From NCBI GenBank assembly GCA_013350335.1, contig CM023532.1, positions 96,816,786-96,880,785 of the forward strand: a stretch of 64,000 nucleotides of DNA, given 5' to 3'. The notes below the pieces were generated by a model. The model did no database searches. It was given only the letters and a program-made list of their open reading frames with translations, and was not told where the DNA came from. A program made the translations under genes and the position numbers. This document shows positions 35,512-46,599 of the stretch, one piece after another. This DNA is from Chimonanthus salicifolius. Lineage: Eukaryota; Streptophyta; Magnoliopsida; Laurales; Calycanthaceae. Numbering within the stretch: position 1 is the first letter of the stretch; every line of letters begins with the position of its first letter.

Positions 35512-36135
35512 ACCATTCATCACTTGAATCATTTTAATCAGAAATACAAAAACAAGCCTGAAATTGTTTGATAAGTTGAACTTGAGGAAGTTTATTTTCC
35601 TGACTAGAATTGTCATATTATGTAAGGGAATTATATTCATTTTCTTCTTCATTATGTTGACTGGAGTAATATTCATCTGCTCCATAGGTAATATTTCCAA
35701 CCTTCTTCTTAGAGGATTTTCCCTTTTGGGGACATTTGTTTGAATAATGACCATTTTGTCCACATGAGTAACAAGTGGGTTCCTTTTCTCTTGTTTTCTT
35801 TCGGCTAGGGTAGCCTTTGGGTTTTCCCTTAAACATGAAAGTTTCATGGGGTTTTTCTCTGAATTTTCTCCTATATTTATTGCCTTTATATTTGTATTTT
35901 TTCAATGTTTTATTTCTCCTATCTGGACTAAAATCTTGAACGAGATGGCTTTCTTTTGGATTCAGCTGTTTGGTCAAGGCCAAATTGAAAACAAAAATCT
36001 CCTAATTCTTTGTTTCTTGAATATTTTCTTGCCTTTTCAGCTTGTCTACTGATTTTGAGTCTGTACAAACGTTAATACCAACTCTGTTAATTCTTTGAAT
36101 AATTCCTCCAAAGGTCAAGGCTTTATAATCTCTGA
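35512..36135 (-). pseudogene. Viral coat protein fragment, part 2 (zinc knuckle)
   Basis: Minus-strand continuation of 30578-30958, matching about 39906-40560 of copy 2. It includes an intact CCHC knuckle (CYSCGQNGHYSNKC, around 35735-35775) and the Lys/Arg-rich stretch. A small deletion removes the acidic linker after the knuckle. It ends at about 36135, where it joins the end of ORF2 of copy 2. Confidence 0.8.
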
Positions 36136-36161
36136 TACCAAATTGGCTGACAAGATCTTCA

Positions 36162-37471
36162 TTACATATTCTTTTTCATCAATTTTTTGGCTTTTGTGAA
36201 ATTCTTGCAGAACAGCTCAGCTAGCATAGATTCCTTTTCTTTATCATCTTTAGTTGAAGGAGAAGTATACCAAAATTTTCCACCTCTGAGAAATTAAGTG
36301 ACAGAACCATCAGGATTCACACAAGAATCAGGATCCCAACGAGGATTAACCTTTTCAAGAGACACATCTTCGTCATCAATTTTTTCGTCAGGGTCATGAT
36401 TACTATCCCAATCATGCAAACCTTCTTTCTTCTTAGAAAGATACTCTTCTAAAATTTGTTTAATCTTTTCTTCAAAATTAACAGATTCAACAAGAACATC
36501 CATGGGCTCGAGAGATCTTTCTCAAGCAATTTCTTTAGCAATTTTCTTGGCCAAAAGATTAGCCATGAGCATTTTATTCTCGTGGGCCTTTTCATCTGTA
36601 ATTGGCTTATGGATTTTTTCAGGAGGAGAGATTTGATTCAAAATTCTCTCATACGTGTCATTCTCAATTTTTGGCCACCAATTTTGGTAAGTAGTCTGGT
36701 AGAGAGATTGAAGACCATATGAATCTTCTTAACTTCAAATTTCCATTGGAGAACATAAGGGATATGGAATTTTGCAAAGAAACGAGAAACATTAAAAACT
36801 TCATAAGGAACCTTTTCTTCAACCTGGCAAATTTTAATAAATAGGTAATGGAAATTATCAAGAAGAATTTTTTGAGAAGCACCAAAATGGGTCCACCATC
36901 CAAATAAGAACCATGAAGGGAAATTGCGGTGAATAGGAACAACATTAGGACTTTCTTCTTTAAACCTGATGAACCAAGAATGGCTATATTGGCGGTTTTG
37001 CCACAATAAAGCAAATTTCCATGCATCCATATAATCCTAATAATTGAAATGATCAGTGGAATTATAAAGCTGAACTGAACGAGTCATGTATAAGGGACCA
37101 TCCCAATCTTCTTCAGTAAGGATTTTAAGAATGGTAAATTTTCAATAAGTGATGATACCATTCGGGTTTTTGTTGTGGAAAATGAGGACACTTTTCGTTT
37201 GGTGCAAAATATTAAGATACCATTCTCTGGTTTTCTTCTTATTAAGAGAATAATAATGAAGACCTTTTCCAAAGAGGAAATGCACATTATCTTCTATAGA
37301 CCTTTCTTCCATAAGACAGTCTGATGTAACAAATACTCTGTAACCAGTGTAATGATATAATTCTGACTGGCTAGAATCTTTAGATGGTGTAAAAACCTTT
37401 TGGCTTTCTTCCTGCGATGTCATTTTCTCCTTTCCTTTCTTCTGGTTGAGCGGGGAAGAACTACTTGCCAT
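36162..37471 (-). pseudogene. Viral ORF2, unknown function, copy 2
   Basis: Starts at ATG 37471, overlapping the ORF1 stop by 11 nt, and ends at TAA 36162-36164 (about 436 codons expected). The N-terminus is Ser/Lys/Glu rich and is followed by an aromatic-rich middle (WFIRFKEES, NFPSWF). A helical Lys/Glu region and the conserved NPDGSV and GGKFW blocks come near the C-terminus. Frameshifts near 37140, 36650 and 36510 and a stop near 36290 break it. No enzymatic motif was recognised. Confidence 0.75.
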
Positions 37472-38661
37472 TTATTCTTCCCTGAAGAAATTCTCTAGTA
37501 AGAAAGTCAGGGGGAGAATTAGTACTTTCATTAATAAATTCAATTTTGAATTTAAATACAGATAAAATGGCTTGCCATTTAGCCAAAAATTGCTTTGAGA
37601 TAAGATTTTTGACGTCTTTTTCTAAAATTTCTTTTGCTGACTTAGCATCGACTTTTATAAGAAATTCTTTTTTTAACAGATCATGTTGGAATTTAGTTAC
37701 ACAAAGAACTATAGCAAGAACTTCCTTTTTTATTGTGGAATATTTCTTCTGGGCATCATTACATAATCCAGAATTGAATCGGACCAATTCATCTTCTGAA
37801 TCATTTCTACGTTGTAAAAGGATTCCACCATAACCAAGATTTGAAGCGTCAATTTGGACTAGTTTAAAAGCTTCAGGATCAGATAAGCATCTACAAGGGA
37901 GATTTTTTACTCTTTCTTTGATCTTTTGGACAGCTTTAGTATGGTTCTCAGTCCAATCTTTAGGACTTTTCTTTAGTCTTTCTTGGAGAAGTTTCCTATC
38001 TTTTGCCAAATCTTGATAGAAAAAAGCGACATAATTTAGGTATCCAAGAAATCTTTGCAACATATTTTTATCCTGGATTTCGTGTAGGAATTTGTCAGCA
38101 AACTGTATAACTCTATTAGTAGGAGTTATTTTTCCATTTTGAATTTCAAAACCAAGAAATCTGATTTTTTGTTGGAATAAACTCATTTTTCGTTTAGATA
38201 AAGCCAGACCATTTTCTTTTATGATTCTTTTAAATATACCCAAATGTTTCCAGTGTTGTGCAACAGATTCGGGAAAAATTAGAATATCATCAATGTATAC
38301 AATCACAAACTGGGTATATGATGAAAATATGTTATTCATGATGTTTTGAAATTCAGAAGGGGCATTTTTTAATCCAAATGGCATAACATTCCACTCATAA
38401 TGTCCCACAGGTACGGTGAAAGCAGTCTTGTACCTATCATCTTCCTTACTTTGGATTTGCCAAAATCCTGATTTTAAATCAAACTTTGAGAATATTTTGG
38501 CATTGTTTAGCCTGCTCAACAAGTCTTGGGTATTAGGTAAAGGATACCTGATAGGTTGTAAAACCTTGTTTAAAGGCATATAATTGATTACTAATCTTGG
38601 GACTCCTCTTTCTATCTCAGCAACTTTTCCGACATAAAATGCTGTACAGCTCTAAGGGGAT
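37461..38661 (-). pseudogene. Viral reverse transcriptase and RNase H, copy 2
   Basis: A 372-codon open stretch from 38579 to the natural ORF1 stop at 37461. The full domain begins upstream, where a TAG near 38654 interrupts it (a Trp codon in copy 1). Motifs: SKFDLKSGFWQI, MPFGLKNAPSEFQ, YIDD near 38294-38305, and RNase H with QIDASNLGYGG and KKEVLAI. All catalytic acidic residues visible in copy 1 are kept. The apparent start Met lies inside the conserved NYKPLNK motif (Lys to Met) and is not a real start. Confidence 0.9.
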
Positions 38662-38899
38662 TTACTTTTTCTGATTAACTTTTTCTTTAGTAAATCGGTG
38701 ATTTCTTCTTGACAGAGGTTTAAATGATTTGCATCCATCTGAGATATCCTTTTCTTCAAATCCTTTAATATATGATAAACTTACCATGTGCCTTTTTCTA
38801 TTCCAAAACGCAAATGGTAAATCAGAACAACATTCGTCTTCAAGCTGTTTTGTAAAATTTTCCAATTTTTCTTTGAATTCTTTTTTATTCAAATCTTTG
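38662..38899 (-). pseudogene. Viral protease-RT linker, copy 2
   Basis: A Glu/Lys-rich linker (KLENFTKQLEDECCSDLPFAF) followed by frame-shifted sequence leading into the polymerase. Matches 27400-27600 of copy 1. Confidence 0.65.
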
Positions 38900-39392
38900 T
38901 TAATCTAGACATTTGATTTCATTTTTCAAATCTTTCATGTAACTTTCTCTATTAGCAATGATTTGGTTTATCTTCTGGATTTTTGTTTCACAAGGATCAT
39001 CATTGAAATCAAGATTAATATCCAAACCTCTGATTCTTATAGAGATTCCCTTAGTATCTACTGAGAATGGTTGGATTAGAAGAATAAAAGGGAACCTAAG
39101 AATTACTTCATCAACAATATCAGTAGAGACAATAAAAGGTGAAGTAATACAGACACCTTTGAAGCAAATATGGACATTTGGAATTTTTCTTTCAATAGTA
39201 ATACTGGTTCCATTAGCAGCTGATATGAATTGTTTTGATTCTTTTGTGGTTTCCATCGAAACCACACCTAATCTAATAATGTTTAGATCGACACCAGTAT
39301 CGATGACAACATTCACTATTTTCTCATAATTTTTAATTTTGATTTTCACCTAGACTCTCTACTGTTGGAAGACACATTTTGTTGGAATGACA
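38900..39392 (-). pseudogene. Viral aspartic protease, copy 2
   Basis: Open for 149 codons from 39349. The active-site motif reads VIDTGVDLNIIRLG: the residue after DTG is Val, whereas copy 1 and the fragment at 30389-30577 have Ala. A TAG at 39350-39352 separates it from the coat protein frame upstream. The rest of the fold (SIRIRGLDINLDF, about 39030-39060) is intact in frame. Confidence 0.82.
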
Positions 39393-41192
39393 TCAGTGGA
39401 GACTTGTTGATTTCTCCTTTAATCTTTGTACAAATTTTTCTTCATCATATTTCTCAATAGCACCTTCGCTTTCTAACCAAGAAAGTCTTTCGTCTAAATC
39501 ATTTTGTTTTTTTGTTAATTCAATTCTTAATTCTCGGAGTTCCCTTTTTTGATCATTTAGTTCTTTTTGCAGATCTGAGAGAGCTAACGGTTTATTGATC
39601 GCTTGGATTTTGTCAGCTCTGTTCATGAGATCCATAATGGAATAGCTAGGTGTGTGAAATCTTTCTTTTGGTGGTTTTGGATAAAAGAGAATATCTTCAT
39701 CATCATTTTCACCTAGAATTTTAATATTTCTTTGTGGTGGATTTGAACTTTCTGCCTCTTCCTCCCCTAATTTTGAATTTTGATTTAAAAATTGAACTTT
39801 TTTCTCCAGGTTAGGAATACTATCAACCATTTCAAGGAGCAACTTTTGAGGGACTGTGAGGACACGAATGTGGATACCAAAACCAATATCATCGTCTGAT
39901 GGTAATGACCATTCATCACTTGAATCATTTTCATCAGAAATACAAGAACAAGCTTGAAATTGTTTGATAAGTTGAACATGAGGAAGTTTATTTTCCTGAC
40001 TAGAATTGTCATCTGATGTAAGGGAATTATATTCATTTTCTTCTTCATTATGTTGACTGGAGTAATATTCATCTGCTTCTTCTTCTTCTAAAACTTCTTT
40101 TTCTGGATCATCATAGGTAATTTTTCCAACCTTCTTCTTAGAGGATTTTCCCTTCTGGGGACATTTGTTTGAATAATGACCCTTTTGTCCACATGAGTAA
40201 CAAGTGGGTTCCTTTTCTCTTGTTTTCTTTTGGCTAGGGAAGCCTTTGGGTTTTCTCTTAAACATGAAAGTTTCATAGGGTTTTTCTCTGAATTTTCTCC
40301 TATATTTATTGCCTTTATATTTGTTTTTTTTCAATGTTTTATTTCTCCTATCTGGACTAAATCTTGAACGAGACGACTTTCTTTTGGATTCAGCTGTTTG
40401 GTCAAGGCCAAATTGAGTACAAAAATCTCCTAATTCTTTGTTTCCTGAATATTTTCTTCCCTTTTCAGCTTGTCTACTGATTTTGAGGTCAGTACAAAGG
40501 TTAAAACCAACTTTGTTATTTCTCTGGATAATTGCTCCAAAGGTCAAGGCTTTATAATCTATGGTACCATGCATATGCATTTCTTCTCGTAGAGCATTCT
40601 GCACTTTTTCAGCATATAAGGGTGGTAAACCTGAGATAAACCTTTCTTTCCAAATCTCAAATTTGCAATCATTCAACTGGTATACTTTTGATAAGAAAAC
40701 AACTTTATACCAGCGGAATTCACCTAAATCTTTACACCTTAAACGATGTAGTTGTTGTCTATTTTTCTCCTTGATTAATCCAATTCCTCCTGTAAATTCG
40801 TTTAGGATACACAAGAGGAAAACACTGATACAATCAGGTTGTGTTTCATAATTTTCAGGAGTCTGACTAGTACCAATTTCAAATTTAACGGAGGGATCAA
40901 CAAAACTTCCTGTGTTTTTGTCTTTGTATATAATTCTTCCTAATTCATCCATTTTAACAACATTTTCTATCTCAGTTCTTTGAGCTCCTATTAAACCATA
41001 GTGCCACCATCCTCTTAAGACATCATTTAATGAGGTGGTTATAATGAGGAAAATATTTTTTGGAGTGTTTCCTCTGACTTTATAGGCATTGGCATATATC
41101 ATCATACTATAAACCATTTGGATAATTTGATATTCTGTTAATCCATCAAGATTCCATTCATACAAAGAATTTCCAGAATAGGTTATATCCAT
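39393..41192 (-). pseudogene. Viral coat protein, long open stretch, copy 2
   Basis: 599 uninterrupted codons of the polyprotein. They cover the capsid core (YSGNSLYEWNLDGLTEYQ at the start), a basic region, an intact CCHC zinc knuckle CYSCGQKGHYSNKC (about 40164-40205), an acidic tail and a coiled-coil segment (LSDLQKELNDQKRELREL). It would form the capsid and bind nucleic acid. The Met at 41192 is internal, since homology extends upstream past a TAG near 41211. The length is unusual for a fossil and suggests this copy is younger or less mutated than copy 1. Confidence 0.88.
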
Positions 41193-42289
41193 TTCGTATG
41201 TATAGGGGGCTTATTCTATTTGTAGATCAACAGGAGTTGGTCTAGGGTAATAATTCTTGGTTAGTGGTAATTCAGTTTGAGGGTTTCACTTTTTTAATCG
41301 GTTTATCAACATGTTCTCAAAGGCTGAAACACTTAAGATACTTAATCCTTTTCCTCCTACATTGAGGCTTTCCATTCTGGAAATTAATTCTTTTTTCATT
41401 TCTTCCGACATCTTAAATGGTCCTTCTTGTAGGATAATTCCTGAAGGTAATTGTCTTGGGATATAAAAAGGATTCGCAGGGGTTTCTTCTGCATATTCTT
41501 CTGTATTTTTTTTAGAGATGTAGGACTAAGGACAAGACTTAATTTGATTGTTCTTTCAATCCTATCAGTTTGTTCTCCAATAGCTAAAAGGCAAAGATTG
41601 ATGTAATTGTTCTGTTCTATCACATTACCAAGGCTATGGCCTATATCTTGGGCATTTATCTCACTCTTTATCTCAAACACAGAACTATCTTTAACAGGGC
41701 AGGCATATTTCTTAGTTTCTGCCTTATTAGAGGAAATGTCAAGTTTTTTCCAAGGAGGATGAGCTTTATGGACTTCCTTACCATCAGTCTTTCCAAGTTC
41801 TAGTTGTTCTTCCTATGACTCGAATTTGTTTTGGATTTTGAGACTCTTCTTTAATTTTTCCTTTTTTGAAATACTCCATGAACCAATCAAAGAAAGGTAT
41901 ATTTCTTTCATCTTCCATTTGGTGATACCAAAGTTCTCTCATTTTATCTTTTTCTTCTGAGTTGAAGGTTTTGAAAAACCAATCCTTTAAAGGATATTCC
42001 TTTAGGTTTTTCCTTAGGTATGGCTTATCAATCTCAAATTTTGAACTAGATTTACCTCAGACTTTGGAACTCTAATCATTCTTATGGCACCTTGAAGAAA
42101 ATCACTTTCACTAGGAGTATAAGTTTTTTCTGATAATGTTCTTTTATACACTGGGTGTTCGATACCACTTTCTTTGTTTTTACATACCTTTTGTTCCATT
42201 TCTTCCTTTTCACTATTCTTTTGATCATCATCAATGTCTTCAAGCTTAAAACTTCTTCTACCCTCAGTATAGGTAGCAAAACTTTTTCT
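41193..42289 (-). pseudogene. Viral linker between movement and coat proteins, copy 2
   Basis: Charged, Lys/Glu-rich sequence homologous to 24052-25110 of copy 1, read in pieces (42014-42364 and 41396-41680) because of several frameshifts and stops. It includes the TYTPSESDFLQGAIRM block shared with the other copies. No known domain. Confidence 0.7.
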
Positions 42290-43226
42290 AGCTCTATCCA
42301 TTTTTTTTCCTAAAGTTGACTTCAACATTTCCATTGGGTAGTTTGACAATACTTTGTAAATCATCTATGATTTCGTTTTCTCTGGGAGTAACATCTTCTA
42401 TTTGCCAATTTCCTAGTAAAATAACATCTTCACAACTAATAACTTTTGGAATAAAAAACATTGTTGTTAAAATTTGCTCCAAAAGTACAGTGGTCTTTTC
42501 AACTATATCTCTGTAAGCAATCATGGGAAAGACAGACATCATGGATTTGTAGAAGACACAATAGATAATGGCAAATGGTTTACTCTTAGGACTCATTTTT
42601 AATCCTTTACTTTGGAATCCTAAAGTCGCACTGTCCAGGACATCATCATCATGTAGGTCAACTGTAACATTTGGGAGACAATTGAAGTAAGTTGCTCCAT
42701 GGCAAAAACTTGATTCAACCATGGCATAAAGAGAATCATCAAATTCATCGTGCCTTTGGTCATGGACATACACGCAAACTAGGCATTTAATCCTAATCTA
42801 AACAAGGGTTTGATTCCTACCTGTATCAATCCAATGTACAGGTAGTTGTATTTGGACTTTATCTGTTCAATGACTTCTTTCAAGGAGTCTTATCGTTTGT
42901 TTTCCTCCAGAAAGAAAAACAGTTTCTTCTACAGTTTTAATGTGATAATAATTTTGTTCTTCAAAAGTCCCATTACTGTATATTTCTGTTATGGGTAAAG
43001 CTGGCATTTTCCAGTTGGAAATTGCTTGATCAAAACTTTCATACACCATTTCTTCTGAATTTTTTGTTTTTTCTGGGTTTTCATAATCTTTAGCTAAACT
43101 ATACTGAAGAAAACTAGACATGGCAGACTATTAAGATGAAGAGGATGAAGTAGGTCTATTAGAGGGATGCTGAAATGATTTAAACCAATTCTTAAAAAGT
43201 TTTGTTTTTCCTTTAGTTTTTTCCAT
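42290..43226 (-). pseudogene. Viral movement protein, copy 2
   Basis: ATG at 43226 (MEKTKGKTKLFKNW) with the same Ser-rich N-terminus as copy 1. A stop shortly after, near 43131, and a frameshift near 42866 interrupt it. The C-terminal two thirds is open at 42294-42773 and holds the conserved HDEFDDSLYAMVESSFCHG and LHDDDVLDSATLGF blocks of the movement core. Cell-to-cell movement function is inferred from the caulimovirid position and motifs. Confidence 0.8.
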
Positions 43227-43453
43227 AATTTGTAGGATGAGTGTGACAAGAAGAGCACCGTCAAAGATTTACTGCCCTGTGAGCCTGACTGCAGCCTAAA
43301 GTGGGACTTGCTACGCTATCACACTCTTAGCCGACCACACAAAATACAAAATAGGAAGAACACAAAAGGAGGACTTAAAACTCTATAAGAGAATTAGGTA
43401 AATCAACAAGGTTAAAAAACTTCAGATCCTTAATAATAGATTTAATTCATTTT

Positions 43454-43639
43454 TCAAACGGAGGCAGTATTGTTTAACAGCATCATGTAAGGCCAAGAGT
43501 CTTCATGTTGTTGTCGGATAGCAGGAATATCTACCACATACAAAACATCATTCGCTTGATTAATAGTTGTTTCCAAATTTCTTAAAGTGGCTTCACAATG
43601 ATGGATTAATCTTACTAATTCTATTCTTCTTGTTGGCAT
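43454..43639 (-). CDS. Short viral ORF 3, copy 2
   Basis: ATG at 43639, 61 codons, stop at 43454-43456. Basic N-terminus (MPTRRIELVRLIHHCEATL) and predicted helical character. It lies just after the stop of short ORF 2 and is deleted in copy 1, where a poly-A run stands in its place. Function unknown. Evidence for translation is only the intact frame and tight spacing. Confidence 0.45.
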   Translation of the reverse strand: MPTRRIELVRLIHHCEATLRNLETTINQANDVLYVVDIPAIRQQHEDSWPYMMLLNNTASV

Positions 43640-43643
43640 GAAA

Positions 43644-43881
43644 TCAAGCACGGGATAATAATTCTAATTCTTCATGGAGACGAATACAATACTCTCTTAT
43701 ACGATTACACATGCATATTATTCCAGATCTTCGCAGAATTAAAAGACGAATACAATAAAATGTCCTTCAACTATATTTTCATCAATTTGTCGAAGTTCAT
43801 TCTCTAATCTTTTTAACTGATTTTCTCTGCGTCTTAGGATATGCAATAATTCTTCTCTTCGTAAACATGGCGAGGAGGCAT
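43644..43881 (-). pseudogene. Short viral ORF 2, copy 2
   Basis: Starts at 43881, one base after the preceding stop, and ends at TGA 43644-43646. A one-base indel near 43860 and another break near 43750 shift the frame, but the Arg/Glu/Leu-rich pattern (RRENQLKRLENELRQIDENI) clearly matches copy 1. Probably a helical, possibly coiled-coil protein; family unknown. Confidence 0.55.
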
Positions 43882-43882
43882 A

Positions 43883-44113
43883 TCAGATTGCCAACATTTG
43901 TAATTTTGACTCATTTTTGTAAATTTCTACCTGAATAACAGCATAAGCTTGAATCAGAATAATCCTTCGATGTTCATATTGTTGATGTTGAGGATTATGT
44001 TTGTGTGTGCATATTTGCGAGTGTTTTCGGATGATTTCTAGATTTCTTTCAATTCTTTTCAGGATTCGGACATCAGTATTATACTTTCTTAGTAATGGTA
44101 AACGAATCGACAT
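43883..44113 (-). CDS. Short viral ORF 1 (leader ORF), copy 2, intact
   Basis: 76 codons from ATG 44113 to TGA 43883-43885, uninterrupted. Basic and His/Arg rich, with conserved RILKRIERNLEIIRKH and THKHNPQH segments. Copies 1 and 3 encode the same protein with scattered changes. It is the first ORF after the leader and about 200 nt from the TATA box, so it would be the first ORF met by ribosomes. No family recognised. Confidence 0.55.
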   Translation of the reverse strand: MSIRLPLLRKYNTDVRILKRIERNLEIIRKHSQICTHKHNPQHQQYEHRRIILIQAYAVIQVEIYKNESKLQMLAI

Positions 44114-44310
44114 GTTTTAAACAAAAAAGACAACATAATTAGACTATGAAGATAATAATCTTATAAAAACTTATGCATTACTTACAAACTGTTTACAAGA
44201 CTCTGGGCAAGCTCTAGCACTCATGAGCTCTGACTCTTCAAACCTTTAAACTCAAATCTAAACTCAGTTGTGGGTGTTTATGTTGGTGTGTTTCAAATGA
44301 AAGCACACGG

Positions 44311-44322
44311 CTCCTTATATAG
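44311..44322 (-). promoter_or_regulatory. TATA box of the viral pregenomic RNA promoter, copy 2
   Basis: The minus strand reads CTATATAAGGAG. The same motif is kept in copy 3 (61996-62007) although surrounding sequence has diverged. The position about 200 nt before the first short ORF suits the start of the pregenomic RNA. Confidence 0.65.
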
Positions 44323-44519
44323 ATGGAGCAAGGACACAATGGACAAACTCTCTTCCGACCAAGAGAGGTCAGTAAAAGAAGGTAAGAAAGAATCTTACCG
44401 ACGCAAACGACAAACCAACTTTTTCAAAAGAAAATTCTCCACTAGGGAGAACAGTAAAAGTACAATAATTGGAGGCGTCTTTCTTCAAAATGGGAGGTGC
44501 ACTAGAAGCTACTTTTTAT

Positions 44520-45625
44520 GGACGAAGTTGACAAACTGGACGAATTGGTAAAAGTGAACAAACAAGACAATGTGAATGAATTTTAGAAACTGGGCAAACT
44601 GGAAAAAGTGTATAAAGTGGATGAACTGGACATATTAGATAAAGTGGACTAAGTGGACAAATTGGAGAAATAAGACGAACTGGACAAATCAGAAAAACTA
44701 GACAAACTGGAAAAATTGGACAAACTTGACAAATTAGATAAACTGGACAAATTGGAAAAATTGGACAGACTTGACAAATTAGATAAACTGGACAAACTGG
44801 AAAAATTGGACAAACTGGACCAACTGTACAAACTTGACAAACTAGACAAACTAGACAAAGTGAACAAAGTGGACAAACTAGACAAAATGGACGACCAGGA
44901 TAAAGTGGACGAACAGGACAAAGTGGACAAATTTGTCAAACTGGACAAACAGGACAAAGTGGACGAACTGTACAAAGTGGATAAACTGGAAAAACTTGTT
45001 AAGTTGGACAAACAAAACAAACTGGACCAACTGAACAAAGTGGACAAACTGGACTGGACAAATTAGATAAACTAGATGAACTGGACAAAGTGAACAAACT
45101 GGACAAACTTAACAAACTAGATAAACTGGACGAACAGGACAAAGTAAACAAACTAAATGAACAGGACAAACTGGACCAACTGAACAAAATTGCTAAACTG
45201 GAAATACTAATTAAATTGGATGAACAGGACAGAGTGGACAAACTGTATGGGTTGGATAAAGTGGACAAACTGGGTAAAGTAGATGGCGTTGACAAACAAG
45301 ACAAACTGCACAAACTTAACAAACTGGACGAACTTACAAACTTGACAAAATCCACAAATTGGATAAATTGGACCAACTCGACAAAGTAGACAAACTTAAC
45401 CAACTGGACAAACTATATGAATTGGACAAATTAGATAAACTAGTCAAATTGGACAAATTGGACAAACAGAACCATCTAGACAAATTTAACAAACTAGAGA
45501 AATTGGACAAAGTGAGCAAAGTGGACAATTTTGACGAATTGGACAAAGTGGACATAGTGAACAAACTGGACAAAGTGAACAAACTGGACAAACTGGACAA
45601 AGTGGACAAAGTGGACATACTGGAC
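44520..45625 (+). repeat. 9-bp minisatellite block A3
   Basis: About 120 units of TGGACAAAC type, same strand as A1, A2 and A4. Both strands are open over long stretches (Leu-Asp-Lys-type on +, Ser-Leu type on -) as a consequence of the 9-bp period. It is contiguous with A4 once the hAT element at 45626-57978 is removed. Confidence 0.93.
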
Positions 45626-45643
45626 TAGGCCTGTAAACGGACC
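45626..45643 (+). repeat. hAT terminal inverted repeat, left
   Basis: TAGGCCTGTAAACGGACC, matching the right end at 57961-57978 in reverse complement with two mismatches. Directly preceded by the duplication TACTGGAC. Confidence 0.88.
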
Positions 45644-46599
45644 CAGGTCCGGCCCGGCCCGATTGAACAATCATACAGTCTGCTGTCCAGCCCAACAACA
45701 CGAGTCCGATTAGCCTTAAGCCCAGCCCTGCCCGGCTCGATAAGCCTAACAGACAGTCTGCGGCCTGATAAAGGCCTGTTTTCAAGGTTTTAAACAAAAT
45801 ATTGGATTTAAGGCACATTAAATACCTCCTTAAAATAATTTTAAAGAAAAAATAAGATATATTTGAACTTTTCAGTTGATGGTTCTTTTTTTTTTTTAAA
45901 TTCCAATTAAGTCTTTGAGTATTAAAATTCAAAAAATAAACTTTTAATTTGCATCATTTCCTTCGAATGAGGTCTTTATGAGAGAGACATATGCATGATG
46001 ATAATAATAATAATGTTACAATCCACTAAAATTAAACTCAACTAAAATTATTTTTGAATTGGAGCTCTCTACTTATCCTCTTTCATCTCTGTAGGTTTCT
46101 TGAGATCCTTGCCAAAATTACAAGTTTCAAACATCTCACTCCCTCCACCATAAACCAAATTTATCCTCTTCTTCACCTGCAATTCACATGCAAAACAACC
46201 GACAAAAAAGCCCACATGAATTTACAGTGAAAGTTAACAAATAGACCAAACACCAAAATCCTAAAATCAACAATCGTATCACTTTCTTCACATGAGAATC
46301 ATATTGTGAAAAGTATAGGGCTTTGTCCAAGATTGCTTGATGTTTAAAAACAAAGGAAAATAAATAGAAAACATACAAGTGCATAAGATTTATGTGGGTT
46401 GATTCCATTTAAATTCAAGGCCCCTCATCTATCTATAATTTGACCCAAGACATATTCCAGCACAAACAGCTGCTCTTCATGGAGCAAACCTAACAAAAAA
46501 TCCAATTAAATAACTGGCTCAAGAAGAAACCTGTCAAGAAGAAACATTTTCAAGCAAAAGACCTTTTCAACCAACCCATCCAAGAGGATCCATGTCAAA
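45644..46599. other. hAT left internal region
   Basis: AT-rich sequence with GC-rich subterminal motifs up to about 45780 and a short TAA microsatellite at about 46002-46014. No transposase domain was found. One exon-like stretch is listed separately. Confidence 0.5.
46069..46176 (-). other. Exon-like stretch with a GGGS motif inside the hAT
   Basis: On the minus strand, a CAG acceptor-like site is followed by 35 open codons containing RINLVYGGGS and then a TAG. The LVYGGGS string recalls LOG-type cytokinin phosphoribohydrolases, but similarity stops after it and the match is short. It could be a captured host exon fragment or chance. Confidence 0.2.

Larger units (their letters stand above)
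36136..44519 (-). mobile_element. Endogenous caulimovirid, copy 2 (-), best preserved
   Basis: About 8.4 kb, reading leftward: promoter and leader, three short ORFs, ORF1 polyprotein, ORF2. It is the most complete viral copy and shares gene order and sequence with copy 1. Long frames survive (39393-41192 and 37461-38579), but stops and frameshifts elsewhere make the whole inactive. Its right end joins the 9-bp minisatellite. Its left end joins a coat-protein fragment of a further rearranged copy. Confidence 0.92.

Noticed and set aside
36128..36139. A second retrotransposon primer-binding site (TGGTATCAGAGA on minus)
   Set aside because: It lies in viral coat sequence that reads TGGTACCATAGA in copy 2, with no LTR edge next to it. 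It may reflect a recombination join, which is reported as a finding, but it is not an LTR-element primer site.
43454..43651. Short viral ORF 3 starting at a GTG (43651)
   Set aside because: An ATG lies four codons downstream at 43639, which is the more likely start in a eukaryotic host.
44716..45628. Long open frames of Leu-Asp-Lys type on + and Ser/Leu type on - in the minisatellite
   Set aside because: A 9-bp repeat keeps all frames periodic, so stops are rare on both strands by chance. There is no start context, no conserved non-repeat domain, and both strands are equally open.
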